A DNA stretch of 64,000 nt from Treponema sp. (lineage in GTDB: Bacteria > Spirochaetota > Spirochaetia > Treponematales > Treponemataceae), in contig JAFUTH010000005.1 in assembly GCA_017484285.1 (NCBI GenBank), positions 186,001 to 250,000 on the forward strand, given 5' to 3'. Position numbers and translations under genes: made by a program. The notes under the pieces are model-generated. The model was not told the origin of the DNA, did not search any database, and saw only the letters and a list, made by a program, of their open reading frames with translations. Of the stretch, positions 41,234 to 49,480 are shown piece after piece (position 1 is the stretch's first letter; the number at the start of each line of letters is the position of its first letter).

Positions 41234-41433
41234 GCGTCTTTCAAGTATCGCTCCACGCCCATTTTGAGGGTCATGAGTGCCATCGGGCAGCTGCCACATG
41301 CGCCGGTCAATCGCAAATGAACGCGGTTATCTTCGTCGATTGAGACGAATTCCATATCGCCGCCGTCTGCCTGTAACTGCGGGCGGAACATGTCGATTGC
41401 TTCCAAAACGGTTGCTTCTTGTTCTTTTGTCAT
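41197..41433 (-). CDS. NifU C-terminal (Nfu) Fe-S scaffold protein
   Basis: 78 residues consisting of the Nfu domain only: LEAIDMFRPQLQADGGDMEF and LTGACGSCPMALMTLKMGVE, in which the CxxC pair bridges a 4Fe-4S cluster in a homodimer. It delivers clusters to target enzymes. The gene overlaps the radical SAM YgiQ gene downstream, a sensible pairing since that protein needs 4Fe-4S. Good ribosome site (AGGAGAAAAC). No other Fe-S assembly genes are in the window. Confidence 0.9.
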   Translation of the reverse strand: MTKEQEATVLEAIDMFRPQLQADGGDMEFVSIDEDNRVHLRLTGACGSCPMALMTLKMGVERYLKDACPEVSEVVQEQ

Positions 41434-41579
41434 AGTTTTCTCCTTGATTTTGCATTAGAATGAAAATCGAACGATATATATCTGCTTAAAGATACTGAAA
41501 ATTCTGCCGAAAATAAAGAGTTGAAGAATGTTTTTTTGATATATGCAAAAAATTTTCTTTATCGCGTACTGGAGACATT

Positions 41580-42500
41580 ATGATTAAACGATTTTGGATT
41601 ATATTCGCGAGTATCGCGCTCATTTTCGCCACAATTCTGACATCATGCTTTATTGTGAATTCAGAGGAAGATGACTCTCTTCCCGCACCGTCAGTTCTCA
41701 AGGGAACAGCAAGCAGCACGCAATATTCTATAAGTATTCCGTACATCAAAAATATGGAATATGCAAACATTCTAAGACAAAAATGTTTAGACAAAGACTT
41801 TATCGAGTCAGAGACCGTAAAAATAACGACTGAAAACATCGGTCAAGTCAATGTTAATACTGAAAAAAATATAAGCAATATTCCTTCATTCGCTTTCGAT
41901 GACTATTACACACTCACAGGCACGTATTATTGCTATGCAGTCCGCTATTACGACGGCACATCATACACAACGACAAAATATTCTGATGCGGCAGAAGGAC
42001 TTGGCACCACAAAAGCTGAGCTTACTGTCACCTCACCGACCGTCACATACACACGAAACGATTCTACCGAAACCTACATGCTTTCAGTCGCTCCTGATGT
42101 CACGTTGCCCACAACTGACTTTACAATTCTCTCAGTGATTCTCAGCAACGGAAGCATCTCCCGCCCCTTCCCGATTATTTCGGGTCTTACAACAACAAGC
42201 GTCGCCGAGAGTGACATGGTTATCTTAGATTTGCGCGGAACGCTCACTGACGATTATCTTGGCGTTCCTCTCGAAGTAAAAGGCTTGATTGCCATCAATA
42301 AGACAAGTGATACGTCCGAGACGTACTTTCGCTATTATTGGACAAGTTTTTTGACCGATTTTAATTTTTCTGTCGATTCATCAGGGGCACAAGATACCTC
42401 AGATCTCAGATTTATCGTGCCTACCCGTCTATCCGCATCAAACGATCTCGATGCGACCGCATCAAAAGTTCCCGAGCGCGCCGTGCTGAACATTCAATAG
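41580..42500 (+). CDS. Lipoprotein of unknown function
   Basis: 306 residues. A lipoprotein signal ends in ILTSC (Cys about 23). The mature protein is Thr/Ser/Tyr-rich with many beta strands; segments such as YYTLTGTYYCYAVRYYDGTS and TYFRYYWTSFLTDFNFSV resemble fibronectin- or Ig-like domains, two copies at most. No known motif. The ATG follows GGAGACATT. It is a stand-alone gene before the convergent TetR regulator, probably exposed at the outer membrane. Function unknown. Confidence 0.65.
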   Translation: MIKRFWIIFASIALIFATILTSCFIVNSEEDDSLPAPSVLKGTASSTQYSISIPYIKNMEYANILRQKCLDKDFIESETVKITTENIGQVNVNTEKNISNIPSFAFDDYYTLTGTYYCYAVRYYDGTSYTTTKYSDAAEGLGTTKAELTVTSPTVTYTRNDSTETYMLSVAPDVTLPTTDFTILSVILSNGSISRPFPIISGLTTTSVAESDMVILDLRGTLTDDYLGVPLEVKGLIAINKTSDTSETYFRYYWTSFLTDFNFSVDSSGAQDTSDLRFIVPTRLSASNDLDATASKVPERAVLNIQ

Positions 42501-42504
42501 CGCG

Positions 42505-43101
42505 CTAGTTTGTTAAAATTCCCTGGAGAACGAGGTCGATGCCCGTTTTTACGTCGGAAACATCGGTCTTATTGAGAACGGCGATTTCGAAGATGGCCGA
42601 CTCAACGAGCGAATAGAACATATTGTTCACGCTTTTGACCGGCATTTTTTTAAATTCGCCGCGTTTTTGCCCTTCAATGATAATCATACTGAGCAAGTGC
42701 TTTACCCTGATGACGCGACGATTCACGCGCTCTTCGGCACTCGCGCCCGTTTTCTGCAAATTAATCAGATACACGAGCAGAACATTGAACAGCGGGCGGT
42801 TTTGCTCGCACAAATCGATAATCCAGTGCATGATTCGGCGCAGGCATTCCTCGGCAGAAAGATTTTTGTCGGCGAGGATTTCCATGAGCTTTGTTTCAAG
42901 CTCGCCCGTCATCTGTTTGATGCTCCACGTAAAGATTTCTTTTTTGTTCTTAAAGTAGATGTAGAGCGTCGTGCGCGTGATTCCGCATGCGTCGGCGATT
43001 TTTTGAAACGTCACGTCGTCATAGCCTTCACGCGTAAAAAGTTCGAGCGATTTTTCGAGGATTTCGTGCTTTCGTTTATCGTGTTCGACGACGATTGCCA
43101 T
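42505..43101 (-). CDS. TetR family transcription regulator
   Basis: The start ATG at 43099-43101 (GGAGCGAAAAAA upstream) lies 26 bp inside the 3' end of the methyltransferase gene; a longer upstream frame is not real. Residues 10-58 are a TetR HTH (RKHEILEKSLELFTREGYDD, QKIADACGITRTTLYIYFKN). The C-terminal ligand-binding half is helical with no recognised subtype. It probably represses a nearby or distant transporter or lipid gene. It is translationally coupled to the rRNA methyltransferase, so its own target is not evident. Confidence 0.88.
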   Translation of the reverse strand: MAIVVEHDKRKHEILEKSLELFTREGYDDVTFQKIADACGITRTTLYIYFKNKKEIFTWSIKQMTGELETKLMEILADKNLSAEECLRRIMHWIIDLCEQNRPLFNVLLVYLINLQKTGASAEERVNRRVIRVKHLLSMIIIEGQKRGEFKKMPVKSVNNMFYSLVESAIFEIAVLNKTDVSDVKTGIDLVLQGILTN

Positions 43102-44287
43102 TTTTTTCGCTCCGATTTTTTGCTTTTTCAGTTCCGTTGTAGATGTAGAACGTGGTGTCGAGATTTCCGGCTTTGAGGTCTTTGAGCGCGCTTGCGTAGT
43201 GCGCGAAACATTCCTGAAAATGCTTGTTCGCAGTGATAACGCCGATTTCCCAGTTCGGGAACTGCGTAAAGAGCGAAGACATATCGCGATAGAGCTGCTT
43301 TGCCTGCTCTTCCTCGCCCAAGCGTTCGCCATACGGCGGATTGCAGATAATCAAGCCTGTTTCGTAGGGCGCGTGCAATTCTTTAAAATCAGAGACTTCA
43401 AAATCGGGGCGTTCAATGCGCGCATCGCTTCCAATAAGCTGGAGCGCACGACCTGCCATAACGCACGCATGTTCCGCATTCGTGCGCGCGCGCTGAATTG
43501 CCGACGGGTCAACGTCCGTGCCCGTGATGCGGCACTCGACATCAGTACGGATTTTTTCGGCTTCGGCGCATTTGATTTCATGCGCGCGATGTGCGTTGAA
43601 GATGGGGAGATTTTCGAGCGCAAAACGGCGACCGAATCCCGGGGCAACATTGTGCGCGTACAAGCAAGCCTCAATGGGAAGCGTGCCTGAGCCACAGAAC
43701 GGGTCATGGAGCGGCGTTTTTCGTCGCCAGAGCATGAACTGGAGCATAACCGCCGCCGTTGTCTCGCGCAATGGAGCCACGCCGCCGTCAGTGCGGTAGC
43801 CGCGCTTGTGCAAGGGCAATCCGCTCAAATCGAGGCAGATTTGCGCTTCGTCCTCAGTGATGAACACGCGCACATCACTCTCTTCGCCGCTTTCGGGAAG
43901 GCTCGACATGTGCCACACATCGCCGAGTTTTTTGTAAATCGCCTTTTGCACGATTCCCTGAACAGCGTGCTCAGAATTTAATTTTGATTTGTACGTGCGG
44001 ATTTTATCGACCGTGACTTTTGAGTCTTTTTTGAAAAAATCCTGCCATGAGACCGCATACACGCCGTCAAAGAGCTGATCGAAATCTTCGGCATGGTAGC
44101 GGGCAAGCTCGAGATACACACGGTCAGCCGTGCGCAAACAAAGATTAGCGCGAAAGAGTGCGTCATCATCACCCGTAAAAAAGACACGCCCGGGCGCGTT
44201 TCCGTTCAGTTTATAGCCAAGAAGTTTGATTTCATTTCCAAGTGTTTTTTCAGCGCCGACTGCGCACAAAGCAACAAGATTATTCAT
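43076..44287 (-). CDS. THUMP-domain rRNA/tRNA guanine methyltransferase, RlmL/YpsC-like
   Basis: 403 residues. An N-terminal THUMP RNA-binding domain (about 45-160) is followed by a Rossmann-fold methyltransferase (about 165-385), with the UPF0020 signature DPFCGSGTLPIEACLYA and the catalytic motif NPPYGERLG (target-base N-methyltransferases). It most likely makes m2G in 23S rRNA using S-adenosylmethionine, as the RlmL N-terminal half or YpsC do. Length fits the single-domain YpsC type. The gene overlaps tetR by 26 bp. Confidence 0.87.
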   Translation of the reverse strand: MNNLVALCAVGAEKTLGNEIKLLGYKLNGNAPGRVFFTGDDDALFRANLCLRTADRVYLELARYHAEDFDQLFDGVYAVSWQDFFKKDSKVTVDKIRTYKSKLNSEHAVQGIVQKAIYKKLGDVWHMSSLPESGEESDVRVFITEDEAQICLDLSGLPLHKRGYRTDGGVAPLRETTAAVMLQFMLWRRKTPLHDPFCGSGTLPIEACLYAHNVAPGFGRRFALENLPIFNAHRAHEIKCAEAEKIRTDVECRITGTDVDPSAIQRARTNAEHACVMAGRALQLIGSDARIERPDFEVSDFKELHAPYETGLIICNPPYGERLGEEEQAKQLYRDMSSLFTQFPNWEIGVITANKHFQECFAHYASALKDLKAGNLDTTFYIYNGTEKAKNRSEKNGNRRRTR

Positions 44288-44338
44288 GCAGCAAGTCTAT
44301 ACTAAAATGACATTTTTGTCAAAAGTGTCATGGAAAAA

Positions 44339-45358
44339 CTAGAAAATCTTGAATCGGTAAGAAAGTGTGACGTCAAAATAGTGCGCGCCTGCCCCGCCCT
44401 CAACGGATTCATCGAGCGAGTAGGTCTTGGACGTTGAAAGCTTGCTGTAGTCATTGCCGCGCATCGTGCGAAGATAAAAATAGCCGGCAGTGAGCGAAAC
44501 TGAGTGCCGCTCCGAAATCGCATAGGTCACGCCGAGCGAGCCTTTAAATGCCGAGAAGAAGTCATAGGTGAGGTCGGCATAATCAACTTTTTTAGAGCCA
44601 TATTTGTGGGAATCATACGAAACCGCGTACACATACGGCGTAAAGAAAAATCCTGCGTCCACTGCAAAGTGGTACGGAAGCACGAACGAGACGTCAGTTC
44701 CGAGCCAAAAATAGTAAATCACGCGCTGATAGGAAATCACATCATAGCCAGAAAAATCGACCACGTACTGATTTTCGGCATCGTCATAGGACGCGTAATA
44801 GCCGTTTTCTTTGAAGAAAGCTGCGCCGTCGCTTCCATAGCCGTACAAGCCTGAGCCATTTTTTCCGTTGAATTTAAAATTTGCGTAATCGAAGGCAATC
44901 GCCGGCAGAATGTGCAGCCACGGTAAGACCGAAAAATCATATCCGCCCTTAAAACCGAACTGAATGTCATACGCAAGCTCGTTGTCGTGCTCGGAGAAAC
45001 ACGTTTTGTAGGAATACACAGACGATGGAAGCCCCTCTGTTTCGATATTGAGCCAGTCAGAGTCGGTCATCACTCCCGTTTTGAGTGGAATTCCCGCCGT
45101 GATGTACGACTCTTCAAAAAAATCCTTCCACGTGCCGCGAATTTTCAGTCCGTAGTACAATTCCGGCTTGATTTCCCAGTTCAGTTCGCTCAACGTGTCG
45201 CTCGAAGCCTGCGAGTCTTTTAAGAATACGAATTCATCGACTTGCCCCGCCTTTAAGCCGAACAGCGGCTCCACCGAAAGAGAAAAATCTTCCCAGTTGA
45301 GCGCAAACGCAGAGAGCGAGAAAAATGCAAATGCGAGCGAAAAAATAATTTTCTTCAT
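44339..45358 (-). CDS. Omptin-like outer membrane protease
   Basis: The ATG at 45356-45358 gives a signal peptide (SLAFAFFSLSAFA); 339 residues, near the omptin length of about 317. The order of motifs follows omptins: LNWEIKPELYYGLKI on an early strand, then GVMTDSDWLN with two aspartates (99 and 101, equivalent to OmpT Asp83/Asp85), and YDSHKYGS with Asp249 and His251 (OmpT Asp210/His212). The rest is amphipathic beta-strand with C-terminal Phe, as in a 10-strand barrel. If functional it would cleave peptides at the cell surface. Omptins are best known from enterobacteria; occurrence in a spirochaete is unusual. No regulator adjoins. Confidence 0.72.
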   Translation of the reverse strand: MKKIIFSLAFAFFSLSAFALNWEDFSLSVEPLFGLKAGQVDEFVFLKDSQASSDTLSELNWEIKPELYYGLKIRGTWKDFFEESYITAGIPLKTGVMTDSDWLNIETEGLPSSVYSYKTCFSEHDNELAYDIQFGFKGGYDFSVLPWLHILPAIAFDYANFKFNGKNGSGLYGYGSDGAAFFKENGYYASYDDAENQYVVDFSGYDVISYQRVIYYFWLGTDVSFVLPYHFAVDAGFFFTPYVYAVSYDSHKYGSKKVDYADLTYDFFSAFKGSLGVTYAISERHSVSLTAGYFYLRTMRGNDYSKLSTSKTYSLDESVEGGAGAHYFDVTLSYRFKIF

Positions 45359-45362
45359 ACTA

Positions 45363-45584
45363 TTATGCATCGGCAGCATTAGGGAAAGCCTGCTCCATTA
45401 AATCTTCGGCGATATATTCTGGTGTCATACAGTGCAAATCCGAAACACCATCTTTTAAAAGCTGGTATTCTGCTGAATGGTAAAAAAAAGCAAGCGCTTT
45501 ATCCAAAGAAATTTTTGCTTTTTGAGCGAATGTTTTCACAATGTCAGTGTACTTTATCTGCAAAATCAAAGGGTCAGCGGTCAT
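45363..45584 (-). CDS. DUF3791 family protein, downstream copy
   Basis: 73 residues: ILQIKYTDIVKTFAQKAKIS, then KALAFFYHSAEYQLLKDGVS and TPEYIAEDLMEQA, the DUF3791 pattern of a small helical protein. It overlaps the DUF3990 gene by 4 bp (ATGA), so the two are coupled. In other bacteria DUF3791 genes sit beside DUF3990, a likely toxin-antitoxin style arrangement in which DUF3791 would be the protective partner. This is inferred from gene association only. Confidence 0.75.
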   Translation of the reverse strand: MTADPLILQIKYTDIVKTFAQKAKISLDKALAFFYHSAEYQLLKDGVSDLHCMTPEYIAEDLMEQAFPNAADA

Positions 45585-46054
45585 ACTTTTTCACTCCCTG
45601 TAAATTTCAAATATTTGTTGATGGTAGCTTGGTCTTTAAAACAATATTGGATATTTGGTTTTTCAAAGCGAAGCCGTTCAAGCGCAGTCTCGCGCGGAAT
45701 GTAGCCCTTAAAGAAAAGCTCACAGGTATTGAAAACTTTGTCGTTCGCAACTCCGCCAATGATTATGTTGTATTTCGTGGTGTCATGCCCCAAACGGCGG
45801 TCAACGATGAAGTCGAGCCATTCCGCTGAATATGAATCAAATTCCAAAATTGAATATTCAGACAAGGCTTTTTCCGAAAACTCATATTTTGAGATGAAAG
45901 CCAGCCCGTATCGTTTTTTGAATTTTTCACTCCATTTTTGCGCCTGCTCAAATAATGGAATCGTGTAAAATCCCTGCCCGAAATCAAGATTCTTTCGAGA
46001 ATGGAGCGTATCGGGATTTTTTACTTCTACATTTGAGCCATGATAGAGAATCAC
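45581..46054 (-). CDS. DUF3990 family protein, ADP-ribosyltransferase-like
   Basis: 157 residues starting MILYHGSNVEVKNPDTL, with NLDFGQGFYTIPLFEQAQKW and later FKGYIPRETALERLRFEKPN. The H-G-S at the N terminus and DFGxGFY are signatures of DUF3990, which I recall being placed in the ADP-ribosyltransferase fold. No signal peptide, so it acts in the cytoplasm. It overlaps DUF3791 genes on both sides by 4 bp, forming a three-gene cassette transcribed as one. Toxicity is not shown by the sequence. Confidence 0.75.
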   Translation of the reverse strand: MILYHGSNVEVKNPDTLHSRKNLDFGQGFYTIPLFEQAQKWSEKFKKRYGLAFISKYEFSEKALSEYSILEFDSYSAEWLDFIVDRRLGHDTTKYNIIIGGVANDKVFNTCELFFKGYIPRETALERLRFEKPNIQYCFKDQATINKYLKFTGSEKV

Positions 46055-46287
46055 ACTGAAACTCCTTTCTCGTGCATGAATGAAATTATATCATCTACGA
46101 TATATTCTCGGCTCTGGGTATGAAGCGTTTCATAGCAAGGAACGATGTAGCTGTTCAGAATGTCACTTTTTTGCGTGAGCGCATCATACACTTTGTCGGC
46201 ACTGACCTTAAGTTTCTGCGCAACATTTTCGATGCAGAAAATCGCGAATTCAAGTTCATTTTCGTTCTGAATGACTGACTGCCCCAT
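46051..46287 (-). CDS. DUF3791 family protein, upstream copy
   Basis: 78 residues: ELEFAIFCIENVAQKLKVSA then KVYDALTQKSDILNSYIVPC and YIVDDIISFMHEKG. It has the DUF3791 layout and shares little identity with the copy at 45363-45584. First gene of the cassette; its stop overlaps the DUF3990 start by 4 bp. Two distinct DUF3791 genes flanking one DUF3990 gene is unusual. Weak ribosome site. Confidence 0.68.
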   Translation of the reverse strand: MGQSVIQNENELEFAIFCIENVAQKLKVSADKVYDALTQKSDILNSYIVPCYETLHTQSREYIVDDIISFMHEKGVSV

Positions 46288-46307
46288 TAGTTTTCACCTT
46301 TTCTTTT

Positions 46308-47066
46308 TCAATTTTCCGTTTCTGCAAGCGTGTCAACTCCGAAAATGTTGCTCAGCTGTTTGCGCGTGGCTTCCATGTCTTTGGGGTAGGGCGCGGAAAA
46401 AGTGAGTTTTTCGCCTGATTTGGGGTGCGTGACCGTAAGGCGGTAGGCATGAAGGGCGAGCCGTGAAAGAAGCGGGCGTTCTTGCGTTTCGTCGCCGTTC
46501 CAGCGCTTTTTGATTTCTGAGAGAAGAACGGGGTGCTGATTTCCTGAATAGAGCGGATCGCAGACGATGGAAATGCCAAGTGATTGCAAGTGTGCGCGGA
46601 TTTGGTGCGTGCGGCCTGTGTGCGGGCGGGCTTCAATCCATGAGTACGGGCCGCAATTCCCCAAATTTTTGAATTCTGTGATAGCGACTTTTCCGTATTT
46701 TTGATTTAAGACCGTGCGGTGTCGTGCGTCTCCGTCAACGAGCAATTTTGAATCGACTTTTTTGCTCTCCCACATCGGATGTCCTAGAACGAGCGCGTGA
46801 TAAATCTTCGTGACTTCGCGGTTTTCAAATTGCAGCGAAAGATGTTTGTGACTTTCAGCATTTTTTGCATAAATGACGCATCCGCTCGTGTCCTTGTCGA
46901 TTCGGTGCACGGCGAAGAGCTTTCCGAATTCTTTTGCGGCTTCGACATCAAGGCGGGGAGCTTCTTCATCGTAGCGGTCAGCGGCAATCAAAAGCCCCGA
47001 ACGTTTATTGAGGACGACAATATCTTCATCGTTGTAAATGACGGTGTAATCTGGCGTAATTTTCAT
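46308..47066 (-). CDS. RluA family pseudouridine synthase
   Basis: 252 residues. The catalytic motif is HRIDKDTSGCVIYAKN, with Asp in HRxDxxTSG making the nucleophile; RPHTGRTHQIRAHLQSLGIS and PLYSG follow as in the family. There is no S4 RNA-binding domain, and residues after about 200 match the short RluA/TruC-like group that modifies rRNA or tRNA uridines. The start is ATG at 47064-47066. Ordinary length, no oddities. Confidence 0.9.
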   Translation of the reverse strand: MKITPDYTVIYNDEDIVVLNKRSGLLIAADRYDEEAPRLDVEAAKEFGKLFAVHRIDKDTSGCVIYAKNAESHKHLSLQFENREVTKIYHALVLGHPMWESKKVDSKLLVDGDARHRTVLNQKYGKVAITEFKNLGNCGPYSWIEARPHTGRTHQIRAHLQSLGISIVCDPLYSGNQHPVLLSEIKKRWNGDETQERPLLSRLALHAYRLTVTHPKSGEKLTFSAPYPKDMEATRKQLSNIFGVDTLAETEN

Positions 47067-47075
47067 GACTCTATT

Positions 47076-48128
47076 CTACTCGATAATTCCGATTTGTTTA
47101 AGCCACGGGAGCAAATCTTTGTCGTTCCAGTGCGTTTCCTTCATAATGTAGCTGTTTTCTTTCATACCGAAGCCGTGCCCGCCTTTGGGATAGCTCACGA
47201 AAAGGTGCGGAATGTTCTTTTCGGCGAGAGCGGCATCCAAGCGCACGGAATTTTCGTAAATAACCACGGGGTCGTCTTCACAGGCGAGAATGAATGTGGG
47301 CGGCATGTCATCGGGAACATTCAGTTCCATTGAAAACTCATCTTTAAGGCTCTGAGAATACGCGTGCCCCCAAAAATTCCACGGTCGCCAGCCTTTTGTT
47401 GCGTTCGGCTCGCTCCACTGATGACCGAGCAAACTTCGGCGAGACCACTGGTGAGCGATGTCGTCCTGCATGGTGACGACGGGATAAATCGGCATGACAA
47501 AATCAGGTCGCACGCTTTCCGTCGTTTGAATTCCGAGTTTTGGAAGCTCGTTGTGCGTGGAAGCAAATTCGCCCGCCATCGTGACCAAATGCCCGCCCGC
47601 GCTGTAGCCGATTGCGCCGATTTTATTTTTGTCGATGTTGAATTCGCTTGCATGCTCACGGATATAGACGATTGCCATCTGAATGTCTTCGAGCTGGTCG
47701 GGGTAGTGGTGGCAGTTGTAGGCGACTCGGTAGCGCAAAACGAACGCCGCGAATCCGTGCTCAGAAAACCATCGCGCCGAAGCAAAGCCCTCGTGCGGCA
47801 TTCCCAAGTGATGATAGCTTCCCCCTGGGCAAATGATGACGGCGGGTAGGGAGCGACCCGCAAGGGGCAAAACCTGTGAGACAGGTTTTGAGCGAGTCTC
47901 CGAGCAACTATGTTGCGAAGGCGGAATGGATTCCTCGCTTTGCTCGGAATGACGGGCAGCTGGCGTGTAATACAAAATCGTATCGCGCTTTTGCGTCTCC
48001 ATTTTGGGAACGCCGTCCCACAGGTAGATTTTTTGCTCGTAGTCTTTTGCAAAAATGGGCGCACTAAAAAAAAGCGGAAGCAAAGCGAAAAAAATCGCGC
48101 GGCGAAAAAATGGTACAAAAACGCTCAT
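47076..48128 (-). CDS. Secreted alpha/beta hydrolase (acetyl esterase-like) with an in-frame repeat insertion
   Basis: The ATG at 48126-48128 gives a signal peptide (FFALLPLFFSAPIFA). The hydrolase domain has PAVIICPGGSYHHLG (oxyanion), the nucleophile elbow IGYSAGGHLV, an acid in EDDPVV and a catalytic His in GGHGFG, as in BD-FAE/Aes esterases acting on plant polysaccharide acetyl groups. Between YYTPA and LPAVIICPGG about 36 residues (ARHSEQSEESIPPSQHSCSE and on) are encoded by a type-A and type-B hairpin repeat without breaking the frame. The insertion precedes the catalytic core, so the enzyme may still fold. Substrate inferred. Confidence 0.82.
   Translation of the reverse strand: MSVFVPFFRRAIFFALLPLFFSAPIFAKDYEQKIYLWDGVPKMETQKRDTILYYTPAARHSEQSEESIPPSQHSCSETRSKPVSQVLPLAGRSLPAVIICPGGSYHHLGMPHEGFASARWFSEHGFAAFVLRYRVAYNCHHYPDQLEDIQMAIVYIREHASEFNIDKNKIGAIGYSAGGHLVTMAGEFASTHNELPKLGIQTTESVRPDFVMPIYPVVTMQDDIAHQWSRRSLLGHQWSEPNATKGWRPWNFWGHAYSQSLKDEFSMELNVPDDMPPTFILACEDDPVVIYENSVRLDAALAEKNIPHLFVSYPKGGHGFGMKENSYIMKETHWNDKDLLPWLKQIGIIE
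47847..47953 (-). repeat. Type-B plus type-A hairpin repeats inside a coding sequence
   Basis: Positions 47847-47921 are a type-B copy on the minus strand (CCTTCGCAACATAG, GGAGACTCGCTC, AAAACCTGTctcACAGGTTTT, GGGTCGCTCCCTA). Next to it, 47928-47953 is a different repeat, GGATTCCTCGCTTTGCTCGG plus AATGAC on the plus strand, a hairpin-type word found in many unrelated genomes, whose translation HSEQSEES is familiar from annotation artefacts. Together they form 107 bp in the hydrolase gene. The unit is read through without stops. Confidence 0.82.
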
Positions 48129-48203
48129 GCGGGAATTATAACAAAATCGCGGGAACGTGTCCGAAAAAAAAAGCTGACTCAAAAGAGCCAGCTTTTTCGT
48201 ATA

Positions 48204-49421
48204 CTAATCAATTGCCGTCATATCGGTGATGTCTTTTTCGTAGTCAACGCCGTCGACCGCAAAGCCGTTGATGTTCAAGAAGTCCTTGCGGATTCCTTCG
48301 ATGTCGATGTGCTCGCGGACATTGTCGTTGTTGATTGCTTCCATGTGCTTATCGATTTCTGCCTGAATCTCAGGTTTGAGTTCCAAATCATCGATTCGGA
48401 TTCGTCCTTCATCGTCGGTCGGAACAACTTTGTCGGCAGTGTAGAGCCGTTCGCGGAAAAGTCGGTCAATCTGCTCTTTGCAGCCTTCGTGAGTTCCGGC
48501 AGCCTTCTGAACCTTGAACAAGCAGCCGAGGTAGAGCATGATAATCGGGATGACTGAGCTTGAGCGAGTGACAAGCGCTTTGTTTACAGAAACATACGCC
48601 GCGCCACCGATTTTTTTGAGGCTCGCGTCGATAGACTTTGCACGTGCTTCCAAATCTTTTTTTGCAGCTCCGATTGTTCCATCGCGGTACACAGGCTGCG
48701 AATATTTTGGCCCGATGTAAGAATATGCGACAGAGCGTGCGCCTTCTGCCAAAACATCAGCGTCTGAAAGGTATTTAATCCATCGTTCCCAGTCTTCGCC
48801 GCCCATGACTTTGACAGTGTTGGCGACATCATCACCCTCGGCAGGCTGTGCTTCAAGCGTTGAGAGTTTTTCTGTAATCATGTCGATTGCCCAGCCGCCA
48901 TACGGTTTTCCGACCGGCTTGATGACTGACTTGTACATGACTTTTGTGTCCGGGTCTGTGCGAACTGGTGAAGCCAAAGAATACACAACGAGGTCGAATT
49001 TGACGCCCCATTTTTTTGCCTCATCAATGACAGTCTGTCGGCACTCGTCGCTGAATGCGTCCATATTGAATGTGGCAGATTTGAGACCAGCCTTTTCTGC
49101 GGCTCGGTCAAATGCCTTGTTGTTGTACCAACCAGGAGTGCCGCCCTTTGTGACGGTCGGCTCTTTTTCAAAAGAAACGCCGATTGTGTCCGCACCATAT
49201 TCAAACGCCGCCGTGATTCGGCTCGCCAATCCGTATCCAGTTGAGCAACCAAGCACGAGGACAGTCTTTGGAGCGTAGCCGCCTTCTTTTGCGGACTTGA
49301 TTCCTTTGCGTGCCTTCTGCGCGATTGCAAAATCAATCTGATTCTGAGTATCTTTTGCGCATCCGACCGGATGAGCATTGATACAAATGTTTGAGCGAAT
49401 CATCGGTTTAATTACAGCCAT
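48204..49421 (-). CDS. fabV: Trans-2-enoyl-CoA/enoyl-ACP reductase (FabV/Ter)
   Basis: 406 residues from ATG 49419-49421 (GAGGAGAAAATA upstream). An NADH-binding Rossmann region VLVLGCSTGYGLASRITAAF, an insertion-containing SDR fold, and the FabV active site Tyr-x8-Lys (in YRDGTIGAAK) are clear. The T. denticola enzyme of this family reduces crotonyl-CoA to butyryl-CoA with NADH and does not reverse; other members serve as enoyl-ACP reductase in fatty acid synthesis. Its location beside the KS/KR/DH operon may mean a role in lipid synthesis. A palindrome-bearing promoter precedes it. Confidence 0.94.
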   Translation of the reverse strand: MAVIKPMIRSNICINAHPVGCAKDTQNQIDFAIAQKARKGIKSAKEGGYAPKTVLVLGCSTGYGLASRITAAFEYGADTIGVSFEKEPTVTKGGTPGWYNNKAFDRAAEKAGLKSATFNMDAFSDECRQTVIDEAKKWGVKFDLVVYSLASPVRTDPDTKVMYKSVIKPVGKPYGGWAIDMITEKLSTLEAQPAEGDDVANTVKVMGGEDWERWIKYLSDADVLAEGARSVAYSYIGPKYSQPVYRDGTIGAAKKDLEARAKSIDASLKKIGGAAYVSVNKALVTRSSSVIPIIMLYLGCLFKVQKAAGTHEGCKEQIDRLFRERLYTADKVVPTDDEGRIRIDDLELKPEIQAEIDKHMEAINNDNVREHIDIEGIRKDFLNINGFAVDGVDYEKDITDMTAID

Positions 49422-49480
49422 TATTTTCTCCTCAGGTGAAGTCGTCGCAGCCAAAAGACAGACTGCGACCTCAGTTCATA

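Noticed and set aside
42505-43332. Longer start of the TetR gene
   Set aside because: The upstream 77 codons are antisense-like Arg/Ser-rich sequence overlapping the methyltransferase; the ATG at 43099-43101 has a ribosome site and matches the family start.
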